Source: Stomorhina lunata | Taxonomy: Eukaryota; Arthropoda; Insecta; Diptera; Rhiniidae | Direction: 5' to 3' | Length of the DNA: 64,000 nt | Assembly: GCA_933228675.1 (NCBI GenBank) | Contig: OW121740.1 | Span: 132,912,940-132,976,939 of the forward strand | In this document: piece by piece, positions 26,690 to 38,560 of the stretch | How positions within the stretch are numbered: the stretch's first letter is position 1 | How the letters are laid out: each line of letters begins with the position of its first letter | The notes under the pieces: generated by a model | Told to the model about the DNA's origin: nothing | Databases searched by the model: none | Seen by the model: the letters and a program-made list of their open reading frames with translations, nothing else | Translations under genes and position numbers: made by a program

Positions 26690-28900
26690 TCTAAGCCAAA
26701 ATTTTGGCAAAATATGCAAAAATATGCAGATGCTTTTTATGTGGCGACAGAGCAAAGACCTGAGCCAACCGAAACACTATTAGTCGGTTTTGCTATAAAT
26801 AATATTTTTTAAGAAAAAATTTCTTGAAATCAATAATTTTTTTTTATTCAAATTCTTGGATGGGTATTATTTTTATTTTTAAAATTCTAAATTTTTCTTA
26901 ATATTATAGAGAAAGAAAATGTTGTTAGAAATTTTTGAGATAACTTTTTTAAAAATTATAGCGTACATAATATGTTGTTCAATATTTTTGGTTTTCTCAA
27001 AAATATTGGTTTTGAAATTAATCAATCTTAGAGCACTTCATTCTATATTTACATAAAATTTGTCAGTATAAAAATTTTATATTATTATCTTTAGATTACC
27101 GAGTATTTTCTTATCTTGTTTAACTTTTATGGTTTAAATTTTGATTTTATCAAGAATTTTGCTTTTTCAAAAAATGTTGACAAGTTTAGTTAGGATTTAG
27201 GATATTTCAAACAAATTCTTTTGAAACGAAATATAGCTCAAATTTATGACTTAAGTCTCAGCTTTACAGCGGTATATATATATTTTGCATGTTTTTGCAT
27301 ATTAAGCTCTATTAGTGAAAAGGACCAATAGAAATAATTTCTTAAAAATATTAAAATAAAGAGTAATTCTTCAAACTATGAAAGACTTATAACTTTTAAC
27401 AAGATTTTCGACTAAAAATTAGTATGATAGGAAAGATTATAAGATCAAATTATTGCTTTTGTCGAAAATTTAAGCATAAAAAGGTTTTGGTATGATATAG
27501 AATTTTTCAAATGAAAACGTTTAAAACAAAATGTAGCTCAAGTCAATGATTGAAGTCTCAGCTTTACAGTTCCATTTAAATCTTCTGCATATTTTTGCAT
27601 ATTAAGCCCAATTAGTTATAAGGACCAATACAAGTGATATGTTTAAAATTAAATGAAATGCTTCAAATATTTCATAAGATTACCTAGTATTTTCTTATCT
27701 ACTTTTAGTTTTATGGTCAAAATTTTGATTTTATTAAGAACTTATTTCAAACAAAATCTATTAATACTAAATGTAGCTCAAATAAATGACTGAAACCTAA
27801 GCTTTACAGCGGTATACAAATCTTCTGCATATTTTTGCATATTAAGCCCTGTTATTAAAAAGGGCCAATACAAGTAATTTTTCAAAAATTTAAAAATAAA
27901 GAATAATTCTTCAAACTATGAAAGACTAATAACCTTTTATGAGCTTTTCGACTAGAAATTAGTATGAAAGGTAAGATAATAAGATAAAATTATTGCTTTT
28001 GTCTAAAAATTCAAACATAAAAAAGTTTTGGTAGGATATAGAATGTTTCAAATAAAAACTTTTAAAACAAAATGTAGCTCAAATTAATGACTAAAGCCTT
28101 AGCTTTACAGCGTTTTAGAAATCATTTGCTTATATTTGCATATTAAGCCCAATTAGTTATAAAAACCAAAACAAGTGATGTGTAAAAATGTGTACAAAAA
28201 CAAGTAGTAATTCTTCGAACTATGAAATACTTCAAATTTTTCATAGAATTACCTTTTTTCAAAAATTTAAACAAGTTTAAGTAGGATTTAAGATATTTCA
28301 AACAAAATCTTTTAAAACGAAATGTAGCTCAAATTCTTGACTAAAGTCTCAGCTTTACAGCGGTATATAAATTTTTGCATATTTTTGCATATAAAGCCAT
28401 ATAAGTTATAAAGACCAACAAAATTAATTTTTTAAAAATCCATAAAAATATGTACAAAAATAAGGAGTCATTTTTAAGCTATGAAATACTTCAATGATTT
28501 CCATCTAAAAATTTCTTAGTATCATAGTTATTCAAATCAAGATAATTGGATAAAATGATTGTTTTTGTCGAAAATTTAAACTTATAAAAGTCTAGGTATG
28601 ATATAGAATGATTCAAATAAAAACGCTTCAAACTAAATTTAGCTCTAATAAAAAACTGAAGCCTTAGCTTTACATTGGTATCTATAACTTCTGCCTAGTT
28701 TTGCATATTAACCCCAATTAGTTATAAGGACTACAATAAGTAATTTTTTAGAAATTCCCAAAAATATTTTTGTACTTAAATACAAAGTAATTTTTCAAAC
28801 TATAAAAGATTAAAAAATGTTCAAAAGATTTCTGACTAAAAAATTGATTAGTATAAAAAGTGGGTGTGGCATTTTATAAAATAATATGATACAATTATTA
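26690..28900. repeat. Diverged complex tandem array, about six units of 240-317 bp
   Basis: The block GTAGCTCAAATNAATGACT, then CTCAGCTTTACAGCGGTAT, then TTTTTGCATATTAAGCCC recurs with the TTTACAG anchor at about 27264, 27564, 27804, 28104, 28354 and 28672. Units differ by substitutions and indels, so the array is old. Single units of the same TTTTTGCATATTTAG word lie near 22925, 35495 and 35675. Confidence 0.8.
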
Positions 28901-31221
28901 GTCAAAAAAAAAAATTAAAATGTTGCATTTTACCTTTGTATAACTCATTTTTAGCAAATCCTTAAAAAATCAAATGACAACTAAAAGTAAAAATTATCCA
29001 ATTACACCTGTAGACCTTAAATTAGATCAAAATGATAAAGTATACATTAGCCTAATCATTTAAGTCTCTTACTATCCAAATAGTTCCAAGAAAAATTTTC
29101 CAAAAAAGCCATCAATTGTTTGTTTGAAAGTCGAAACTAAATACTATTAAATTACACTTCCAAAAAATTAAAAAAATTCCCTTAACAGCTGATTGTCTGT
29201 AATTTAAGTTACCCAACATTTCAATCAATAATAAACCCCTACTAATAGATATTTTAAAAATATATACTTATAACTGACCTATAAATACTGAACATTTAAA
29301 GGTCACTTGAAAGCATTTAAATTAAACTTTATAGCTAAAATTGAAAAAACTTACGAAATATGTTAAAATTATTATCCAGGATCAAGTTTCAAAAAAATGC
29401 CTTAATAACGAATGATTAAAACAAACCCTTAATAAAATAAAAGAAATTTGGATAAAAGTCTGTTAATAATGATCATTTTCATTATATTAACAGAAATTAA
29501 AAATATTCCCCCTTAACAGTTTTTTTTTTTACAAGTTAAATTTTGTCTGAAAAGGACCTGGTGTTGTTTTAAAAGAAGAAACCCTGTTGTTATATATATA
29601 TTATTTTTGGTAACAGATAAGGATCAGGCAAGTGCTAAAGTGATGTACACATTTATTTATACCCAAATTTTGAAAAAAAAGAAGAAAAAAAACTTTAACA
29701 AAAAGAAGCCATCAAGATAAAAGCTGATCCTCCCGCGTTCGTGGCTCGTGTATGACTACATGCCTGCCTGTAAATGTCTGTCAGTCAATGAATGAACGAA
29801 TGATTAAACGAATGAGTGAGTGTGTGTTAAAGTAGGGCTTCTTTAAATTGGCGCTTTACTTGACGTGTGCTTACCTTTTTGATAAATTTATCATTTTCAC
29901 ATCTTTTTTGTAATGTTAAAAAAATATTTATTATTTTTGGGTTTTTGGCTTAAAGTCATTGCCCAAAAGGAGGTTGAAAATGAATGATTAATTTAAGCTT
30001 AACAAAGTCGTTGAGTAATCGTTTAATTATTTTTTTTAGCTATTTATTTTTTAAGGGAGTATTTAGATAATAAATTTGATTAATGTTTCCGTATGAATGT
30101 TAAAATATTTTGATATAATTATTTTTGTTTTGTATACAAAAATTTAAACAATTTTTCTGCTTAATTACAATTATTTATATAAATATTGATAATATTGAAG
30201 ATAAGTGGCTTGGGGGATGAATTAAAAGAATTTTTGGTAATATATTATCATCCCAGTTATTATAGACTTGTAGCTTTATATGCAAAAATATAATATAATT
30301 TTTATATTGGATTAAAGCTAAGGCTTCATACTTTAATTTCGTATAACATTTTGATTTAATTTTATAAATGGAAAAAGTTATCCCTCATTTAACAAAAAAA
30401 CTTCGGCCAATAAGCAAAAATATACCAAGTTTTCACTTACATATATTTTATTTCGCCCTAAAGTAGGCAATACTAAGTCTGTTATTACTTCATAGCATAT
30501 TCTAACATATGCTGGTATCTACTTGGGTATGATATAATTTATCAGTTTTCCGTTATATATATATAATCAGTAAAAAACAGAGTAATTTTCGGAAATATTT
30601 TGTATTGTTTACTTAAATGAGTTTAAAAAAATTTACAAAATTATTTGAGAAAACTTTTAAACAATTATTTTTTAATATATTTTAGAATATGTGACCTTCT
30701 CCGAGAAAAGGGACCTAGTGTGTGAAAATAAATAATTCGTTTTGTACGTTTTTATTGGGCAAATAAATTTTTATCGGAAATTTAACTCTTTTGATCTTAT
30801 TCTACACCCTTTTAGGTACCAGAATCCACTTTTAAGTCCAAGCCCGTTTTTTGACACACTTTTTATCAGAGAAGGTTACATATAAATATATGTTTCCCTC
30901 GAATTGAAACTAATGATTTCTGCAGCCAAAACTATTTAAATACGCAGTTATTATAGATTTGTAGCTTTATATGCAAAAATATGCAAATTATTTTTATATT
31001 CAAAAAAAGTTAAGACTTCAGACTTTAACTTAATAAAAAATTTTGATTTAATTTTATAAATGAAAAAAGTTATCCCTCATTAAGCAAAAAATTTCGCTTT
31101 ATAATCAAAAATATACAAAGTTTTTACATACCTACACATATAATATTTTATTTCGCCTTGAAGTAGGCAAACTTTTCTAAAATTTTCTACTCTAAAATTT
31201 TCTATTAGAACATTAGAAAAA
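28901..31221. other. Intron 1, includes a balanced island at 29600-29930
   Basis: No gene found. 29700-29860 is less AT-rich, with an AATG-type microsatellite-like run (GAATGAACGAATGATTAAAC), and could be a conserved noncoding block. 30280-30330 and 30960-31030 share TTGTAGCTTTATATGCAAAA and flank about 680 bases of diverged duplicated sequence, including TCCCTCATTWARCAAAAAA. Confidence 0.4.
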
Positions 31222-31492
31222 TCAAATCGCCGCATTCGATATAGATCGAAAACTCAGACTTTTAAGCAAATATTTTGTAACATACTTAGGGATTTTAGTT
31301 TAATAAAATTTGTTATCTTAAGAAATCCGTTTGTTTGACAAAACATGTACTTTAAATGAAATAAGTTACAATGTAATAAACCTTATATGATACACATTAT
31401 TTAGATTATCCAAAAAGTATGCTACACAAATTCTTGTTAAATATCTTTCATTTCGATCGACGATGATTGTTTCGAACGGCCAGAATCTATAT
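31222..31492. mobile_element. GGCCAAATC inverted-repeat element, copy 3 (reverse orientation)
   Basis: Carries ATCAAATCGCCGCATTCGAT at its left end and a facing arm ending GAACGGCCAGA. The interior runs in the opposite orientation to the 22393 copy, with CTCAGACTTTTAAGCAAATA on the left side. Confidence 0.7.
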
Positions 31493-31689
31493 AATCAAAG
31501 GGTAAATATTAACATTCGATTAGATTCGAGATCTGAGAGATATTTATTGAGATTAGATAGATATTAACATTCGATTAGATTTGGGATCTCAGAGATTTTA
31601 TGGAAGTTTATTTATTTTGAAACCCCTAAAGTATGCTTCACATGTTTTTTGTAAATTTTTTTACATGTAGAATCATGTCGAAAACCATA

Positions 31690-32530
31690 AGAAGGCGCCA
31701 GAGTCTAAAATAATCAATGACAAAATTACGAACACCGATTTATATAGGGATTTCAGAGATTTCTTTAAAAAATTTGTTGCATACTTTAAGGGGTTTTAAG
31801 AAAAAATTTAACTATTTCTTTAACGTAATAAGAAACATGAATTGAATAGAAAATAGCTTTTATTTCCAAGTATACAAAACAACTCAATACCTATTAGTTA
31901 TTTAGTTAATCATTAAAACTTTGCCTACTTTTAGGCAAGAAAAAAATGTACTCGACTTGTTAGTTTTAGCTTCGTAGGCACCAGAGTCTATAATAAGCAA
32001 TGTCAAAATTACGAATACCGATTTAAATATTGACTTCAGAGATTTTTTAAATATATGTGTAGCATATTTAGAGGCGTTTCAAGAAAAAAATGAAGTATTT
32101 TATTTAAAAAATAACTATTATTAGAATGCAAAATAGCTTTTATTTGTAAGTATACAAAACAACTCAATACCTCTTAGTTTTTTAGTTAATCTTTAAAACA
32201 TTGCCTACTTTCAGGCAAGAGTGAAAATTTAATCGGCTTGTTAATTTTAGCTCCGTATGCACCAGAATCTATCATAATCAATGTTAAAATTACGAATACC
32301 GATTTATATAGGGATTACAGAGATTTTTTTGAAAATATGTGTAGCATACTTAAAGGAGTTTTAAGTAAAAATTTAACTATTTCTTTATTATTATGTTCTT
32401 TGCGTAAGAAGAAACGTGAATAGAATGCAAAATAACTTTTATTTTCAAGTATATAAAACAATTCAAAACCTATTAATTTGTTAGTTAATGTATAAAACAT
32501 TGCCTACATTTAGGCAAAAGTAAAATTTAA
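31690..32530. repeat. About 283-bp tandem repeat, three units
   Basis: The anchor CACCAGARTCTATMATAA recurs near 31696, 31979 and 32260. Each unit also has AATTACGAATACCGATTTA, GTGTAGCATACTT, AAATAGCTTTTATTT, and a closing CATTGCCTACTTTTAGGCAA that contains the small hairpin TGCCTACTTTTAGGCA. The 61-codon open frames here arise from the repeat. Confidence 0.85.
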
Positions 32531-32845
32531 TTAAAAGTAAACTTTAGTTAAAGTTTAATTTATATTTTAATGATTATTATCTCAAAACCAAAATTTTTAA
32601 CCACTAATAAAATTTTTATAAAACATTTTACTCTAAATTATAAAATTAAAAGTCGACTTTTAGGCTGTTATTGAAATATATCACATTATCATGAAAAAAT
32701 GCCTTAAATTTCTGTTGAAAGAAATATTTTCTTATAACAAACAAATAAAAAATTTTCAAGAGCTACAAATAATCTTTTCTTTTCCACTTCTAAACTTTTC
32801 CTTGACCAAAAATTTCGAAAACTTTTTTCGACTATCAAAACTTAC

Positions 32846-33639
32846 CTTGACAACATGGCGGCATCTTGTGGTCCACCAGCACCCACCGTTGCCGGCGGCA
32901 ATTGTGGTATCGGTGTTATCAAATTTGAACCATTCTTTTTAGGTTCATTTCGACTCAAAATGGAAGATATGGAAAAGCTGGTGAAACCATTACCCGAGGT
33001 TACTTTATTTAAATTGCCATTAAAGGCTGCCGCCGCTGCTGCAGCCACCGCCGATGAATGTTGTTGACCGCCAGCGGTATTTAAATCATGATTGTTGTTA
33101 TTTGACACTTTTGAATTGTTATTGTTGTTATTAGTTTGTGATTCTTCTGTGGTGGTAGATTCCGGGGACTTAGGAGCCATCGAGGCCATGGCAGGAGGAC
33201 TAAGACGCTCGCTGTTGAGAGCATTGGAGAAATGATGAGCGGCTGCCGCCGGTGTTACTGCGGCGGGGTGCAGTAAATGCTGATGAGCAGGATGTGTTAG
33301 ATGGCCAAAACTGTGTAAGGCATGATGTAAAGCCACCGGATGACCGGCAGCATTTAACGAATTCAAATGATGCTGCAAATGATGATGTAAAACGGTAGGT
33401 GGTACAGCCGTGGCCATAGTGGAGGGACTATGGTGATGATGATAGTTGGATGTGGTGGAGGTGGGTGTGCCGGCGGCTGATGTGGGTGTATGATTGGAGT
33501 TGGGTGTTGAGGCACCATGTGAACGGGCCGGTGAATGTGATCTTAGGGGGGTATCGCGACCCTCTTGGCCACAACCCATGGGACTGGGTTCGGGACTAGA
33601 GACCACACTGATATCAACTTCATGTTCAGAGGAAGACAT
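32846..33639 (-). CDS. Hmx: Hmx coding exon 1: N-terminus with eh1-like repressor motif
   Basis: Encodes residues 1-264 and two bases of Arg265, ending at TCAAG|GTAAG. The ATG at 33639-33637 has A at -3 and no in-frame upstream ATG nearby; the start MSSSEHEVD is plausible for this family. The N-terminus is Ser/Pro-rich, residues about 67-125 are His- and Ala-rich, and Asn- and Ala-runs follow. FSISSIL at 222-228 fits the eh1 (Groucho corepressor) pattern F-x-I-x-x-I-L found in many NK-type homeoproteins, so the protein is likely a repressor in some contexts. Low-complexity tracts are normal for fly orthologues. The homeodomain is 22 kb away in exon 3. Confidence 0.95.
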
Positions 33640-35400
33640 GCTGTTTTTTTTGTTGTTTTTTATTTTTATTTTAATTTTATTTAGTTTAAATTCTGATTTT
33701 TTTTTATTTATATATAGAAAAACACTTCAAAATTTTCTTTTTTTATAAAATCAACTTTTCATTATCTTTTTTTTTTTTTGTTACTAAATTTTTATCGACT
33801 AATTCTGTAGAGTTGTCTTTTCACTTTTTTAATTTTCTTTTTAAAACTTTTTTTGTTCTTTTTTATTTATTTAATTTAGTTTGAAAACAATTTGTTTTGA
33901 AAATTGTTAAATATTTATTTTCTATCCGTTATTAAAAATGTATACGTCCTTTCACGATCATCAATGTTTTACATTTAAATCGTTCATATCCTTTGTTGTA
34001 TATCCGTAACCGTTAACAAGCGTTTACTACTAACGTCTACTCTCGACTTGACAGAAGGAAAGACAGACAATCATACACAAATATTTATGCGAACAGCGAA
34101 AATTCTATACACACTTTTTTATTTCAGTTATTTTTTGGATATCCTTGCTTTAAAAATATCCTTTTTTGTTAAAATTCTATTGAGCACGTTATAGTTTTTT
34201 GGTATGTGTCAGAGCAAGAGTGTCTTGGCACTGGAGTATGGGAAAGTTATAAATGTTTTAAGTGGATTTTTCAACATCTAATAATTGTTGTTTCTTATTT
34301 TCGCAATCTTTCTATTTCGTATATTGCGTTTCTAACGTTTTTTTCATTTTTCTAATGCAAAACCTTAAAAACCGTTTTATTTCGAAAATGTTTTCTTTTA
34401 TTTTTCTAAAGTAGAAGTAGTTAAGTTTTTTGATGACGTGTTTGTCGGTTTGTGTTTAAAACACAACTGATTCTAAGGTGGTTGTTTTAAAATTCTTCTA
34501 GTCTTTTGCCAAACACTACCCAAAAAATTTTTGAATACAAAAAAAATTTAAACAAACCTTCACTCTAACTCATACACAAACGTTTAAGCGTAAAATGGTT
34601 TTCCATTATAGTCCTCACACAAACATGCAAACAGACAATAAATAAATCCACTACCACCACCTTTTTTGTTGCCATTATTCGTTTGTTATTCCTTTTAGAA
34701 ACAGGAAAATGTTCTCAAAAATTTTTAACAGAGAGACTGTTTGCCACCTTATTATTCCCTACTTTCTGTTCTTGGTTTTTTTAAACCAACCCCCTTGGTT
34801 TTTGCACATTTTTTTTGCGAATCTACCATTTTTCCAAATGAGTAACTTAAGAGTAAAACTTTACTAAACTAAATACCCCCTTCTCTCGCTCTTTTTCACT
34901 TATTTACCCAGATTGCAATTATTTTTCACTCATTTTCATTTTTGCCAAATAAAGTGTTTCAATTCCATTTTAGTTTTTGCAAATCTGTGAAAATTTTCCT
35001 TTTCTACTCATTTCCGTTTCCCTCTATTTGCAAAACCTTTTTAGTCTTAAGTGTGTGTTTGTTGTTGCTAATGTGTATGTGTGTTTGTCTATATTTTTCT
35101 GTCATTGCTCTATTTTCTTATAGAAATAGCATTAAATCAATCATTTAATATACAAAAGGTCAAGTGTTACACTATTGCAACAATAAGTTGATTTTCCCAT
35201 TAAGGGAAAAGTCTTTGTGTTTTCCTTCCGTTAAGTGCATCAGTTTCTGGGCAAATGTCCTAAAGTCTTGAAACGAGACACTCATACATGATACAGAGTA
35301 GGATATAACCAATATGTTTAGACAAAACTATTAATTTTTCGAACAAACAAGAAGAACATTTTATCATATAAGAATATATAATATTTTCTTAAAATTTAGT
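33640..35400 (-). other. Hmx 5' untranslated and upstream region
   Basis: Single-copy, with T-rich tracts on the plus strand and no repeat family recognised. The Hmx transcription start is probably in this region or beyond it, but I see no convincing TATA box, initiator and downstream element set. A further upstream noncoding exon cannot be excluded. The 68-codon open frame at 34942-35148 has no recognisable product. Confidence 0.5.
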
Positions 35401-35770
35401 ATCGGCAATAACTTTCTTCTTCTGTAAACAAGAACAACCAAGTATGTCTCAAATTAAAGATGAAAGTCTTAGTTTAATTGTAGTATAAAAATCATGTGCA
35501 TATTTTTGCATATTTAGACAAAATTATGTAATGAATGTCAACACTTAAAATCAATAAATTAAAGCAACTAAGAAAATACCACTGTGGGTTACCAATAACT
35601 TTCTTCTTTGATAACGAAGTTTGTCTTAAATTAAAGAATAATATCTCAACATAATTGTTATTGAAAATGATCTGCATATTTTTACATATTTAGACAAAAT
35701 TAAATTGAAGCAAGCAAGAAAATGCTATTGTAGGTCAAATCAGACTATTTGACCAATTTTTAACAATATT
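35400..35770. repeat. 187-bp tandem repeat, two units
   Basis: CAATAACTTTCTTCTT occurs at 35406 and 35593, each followed by CTYAAATTAAAGA and TTTTTGCATATTTAGACAAA (second unit TTTTTACATATTTAGAC) and GAAAATRCYAYTGTRGG. This family is also found in the 26.7-28.9 kb array. Confidence 0.75.
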
Positions 35771-35837
35771 AGAAATAGATTTTTATTCTTGAATACTTAC
35801 ACTATTCCACAAAATGAAATTTTTTGCATTACAATTG

Positions 35838-36628
35838 ACCACCACCATAGGTGGAAGGGGTATAAAAGGTTCGTGCTGATGTATGTAACGCATAGAAATA
35901 TTTGTCTTAGACACATCTTTTAGTATACCAATAGACTTACAATCACTTTCTGAGTCGATTTAGCGATGTCCGTCCGTCCGTCTGGACGGCTGACTGGACC
36001 CCCATGTAAACCATGTAATCAAAGTACAGGTCGCAATTCTAAAGATATTTTGATCAAATTCGGCACAGATCATTTTTTTGATAGTGGGACCATGATTATT
36101 GAAATTTGTCAAAATCGATTCATTATTTATGGTACCTCCCATAGGTTCCACTTTCCAGAATTGATATATTGGCCAGAAGTACCATAATTTTTCATGAAAC
36201 TTAAAACAAATATTGACTATGTAAACTTAAATCACTGTATCAAATTTCGTTGAAATCGGTCCACATTTGACCATAGCTCCCATACAAACTCTTCTGTCAA
36301 AACGCAATAAATGAGACAAAAATCATTAAAACGCTCGTATTTCTGGAGATAATGAGAATTTTGAGTTTATTTTTTGATATATAATTTTTGTAAAAACTTT
36401 AATCAATTTGCAAAATTTCTACATAATCGGTCCACATTTGACCCTAGCTCACATATAAGTCCAAATAACGGAAACAGCTTTAATATATAAGTTTTGAGAA
36501 AACGTTTGTATGATGGCAAAATTTAGCAAATATTTGTCTTTAATAAGGAAAATGAACACCTTTAATGTTAGTGGTGAAGGGTATCGCATATTCGGGCTTG
36601 ACCGACTATAGCACTTTCTTGCTTGTTT
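35838..36628 (+). mobile_element. GTCCGTCC element, copy 3
   Basis: Nearly full length. Begins CACCACCATAGGTGGAAGGG, contains GAGTCGATTTAGCGATGTCC and ACAGGTCGCAATTCTAAAGA, and ends CGGGCTTGACCGACTATAGC plus CTTTCTTGCTTGTT. The outer 5' inverted-repeat end seen in the 40-kb copy is absent. The two overlapping open frames on opposite strands here are not genes. Confidence 0.85.
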
Positions 36629-37601
36629 TTTTTTTTAATTACTGCCAGCGCTCAGGGGATGAATCCTACTTGAAAAATAGGTTGTGAGAAGGTGTATTGA
36701 TTGTGAACATTAGATTTGAATTATCCTATATATGTATGTACTGTACGGCTAAAGTGTGTACGTCTGTAGTGTATGTTTCGGGGACGAGACACCTGATTTC
36801 TACAATTCGAAGTTATACCGATAGAACAGTATGACACAACTCACATTGCGACGGTGCTCCAGTTAATCAATAGAGTATAATAACCTATTGTTACCGATGA
36901 GCACTTTCGACTTTTCCTGCACGCGTTCTAGAAGCTCCAAAATAAACTTTAAAGTACGGCACAAAGGGTTTCTTCATAAATTATTTGGTATATAATTTCA
37001 GGAGGGCTCATAGATCATTTAAATTTGATACATATGCTTATATCAAATTATTTAAGAAATTTTTAAAGTTTAATCAAAATTGACCTTGACCACGCCCAAC
37101 GCCCACCACCTGTATAGGCTGAAAATATGTTTGTTTCTTAACCAATTGTGATGAAACTAGGCACATACTATAAGTATTACGAAGTTGAATTATTTGGAAA
37201 GTTTAATTGAATATATAACTCATAATATAACACAAATAATCAGCGTTATAAAACTGAAATATATACAAAGTTCCAAGAAAGTTTGTCACGCCCACCTCCC
37301 CCTTATGTTCTCCAAAACATCAAAATGAGTAACTATCAAAATTAATAACAAATATAGTCTTTTATTCACTTTCTATCGTTTTTTTAACGACATCGTCAAC
37401 TTCATTTATGGGGTCTTATGCTGGTAACTTAAGGATTTATCACTTTTTTTAAATACCCTTTAAATAATCTTTAACAAATCTTTATTATTTGTAATATGAA
37501 ATTAATTAAGCCTAAAAGTATGCAAAATTTTTGATTTATGACGTTTCTTTGAAATATTGAGGTAAAATTTCATGTGACTTTTTTAAAAAAAGTATAACTT
37601 T
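36629..37601. other. Mixed region with a CACGCCC-type repeat fragment
   Basis: 37080-37330 has CCACGCCCAACGCCCACCAC, a TGATGAAACTAGGCACATA block and CACGCCCACCTCCCCC, the kind of phrasing seen in old dipteran interspersed repeats. 36640-36960 is more GC-balanced and matches nothing else in the window. A word CCTAAAAGTATGC near 37510 matches the outer arm of the GGCCAAATC family. No coding region seen. Confidence 0.4.
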
Positions 37602-37759
37602 AGCTGTGTTCCAGAACTACCAATACTGTACAATATTATACAATTTTTAACCAGAAATTACAATTAAGTCATTTTTTTTCAGTACAGGAACACTTTCCTG
37701 TAGTTTCTGATTAAAACTTGTACAATATTGTACAGTATTGGTAGTTCTGGAACACAGCT
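37602..37759. mobile_element. 158-bp MITE with about 60-bp terminal inverted repeats
   Basis: Both ends read AGCTGTGTTCCAGAACTACC inward, followed by AATACTGTACAATATT and a TTTTAAYCAGAAA block. Arms match over about 60 bases with few differences, leaving a short centre. The near-perfect arms suggest a recent insertion. No superfamily assigned. Confidence 0.9.
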
Positions 37760-38212
37760 TTTGTTTAACAGTATAGAATATCATAAGAATTTTATTGACT
37801 TAATCTAAAGAATACACTTCCACCTTTTATTTGATTGTAACCCGAGCACAAAGCTAACCTTCTTTTTTTCTAATAAAAACTTTAAACATTGCATTTTTAA
37901 GTGCCATCATTAAAATCTGAATATCTTGTAAACTATTACCGATTTCCCACATATATTTCTTTTTAAATTTATTTGGAAGTACTATATTTTCCAAATATAC
38001 CTACAGTAAACATATATGGCAAAAACAAATTATGTAACCGAACCACTGAAATTCATAAGCATCTAAAGCAATTTCCGCAGAATTTCATTTAGGTGACTTT
38101 GCCACGTTACTAAGGGGAAAAAATAAAAATTCTAATAGTGAATTTCCCTTAACAGTTCTCTACAAAACTGCATCATTACATTTTTGATATTTAATACTTA
38201 AAAAAAAATATT

Positions 38213-38560
38213 TTTTGCCAGCGAAATCCCAGTGTGCGACGTCCGTCCGTCTGGCTGGATATCCATGTAAACTTGTTATCAAATTATGTAACTTTAGAGT
38301 TTATTTGGTGAAATTTGGCACACACTTATATTTTAATCCAATGAAAATCCCTATACTTTTTGGACAAAAGCGGATTACTATTTCGGGTATCTCCCATTTT
38401 GATACCTTCTCGGGATAAAGTTTTTGGCCCTTTACAGCCACAAATTTCATTGTATTGTAATTGTATTCAGAAAGTAACAAAAATCCGTGTACCTAATTTT
38501 GTAAGAATCGGCAAATATTCGGCTATACCTCCCATAGAAGAGACATTCACAAAAGTTTTT
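38213..38560 (+). mobile_element. Diverged relative of the GTCCGTCC element
   Basis: Keeps the order GTCCGTCCGTCTGGCTGG, CCATGTAAACTTGT, AAATTTGGCACA and TCTCCCATTTTGAT but is strongly diverged elsewhere, so it is an old copy or a sister family. Confidence 0.6.

Larger units (their letters stand above)
10875..32845 (-). other. Hmx: Hmx intron 1 (about 22 kb)
   Basis: Bounded on the minus strand by AG|GTAAG at the donor (intron base 1 at 32845) and TTGCAG at the acceptor. It carries most of the small repeats described separately. 10875-12036 is AT-rich with no gene visible. No tRNA, snRNA or miRNA hairpin could be supported, and no nested gene was recognised. Confidence 0.9.

Noticed and set aside
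35960..36187. Open frames on both strands in the GTCCGTCC element (also at 170-403 and 40259-40600)
   Set aside because: Frames shift between copies and there is no conserved protein; they are by-products of a repeat.
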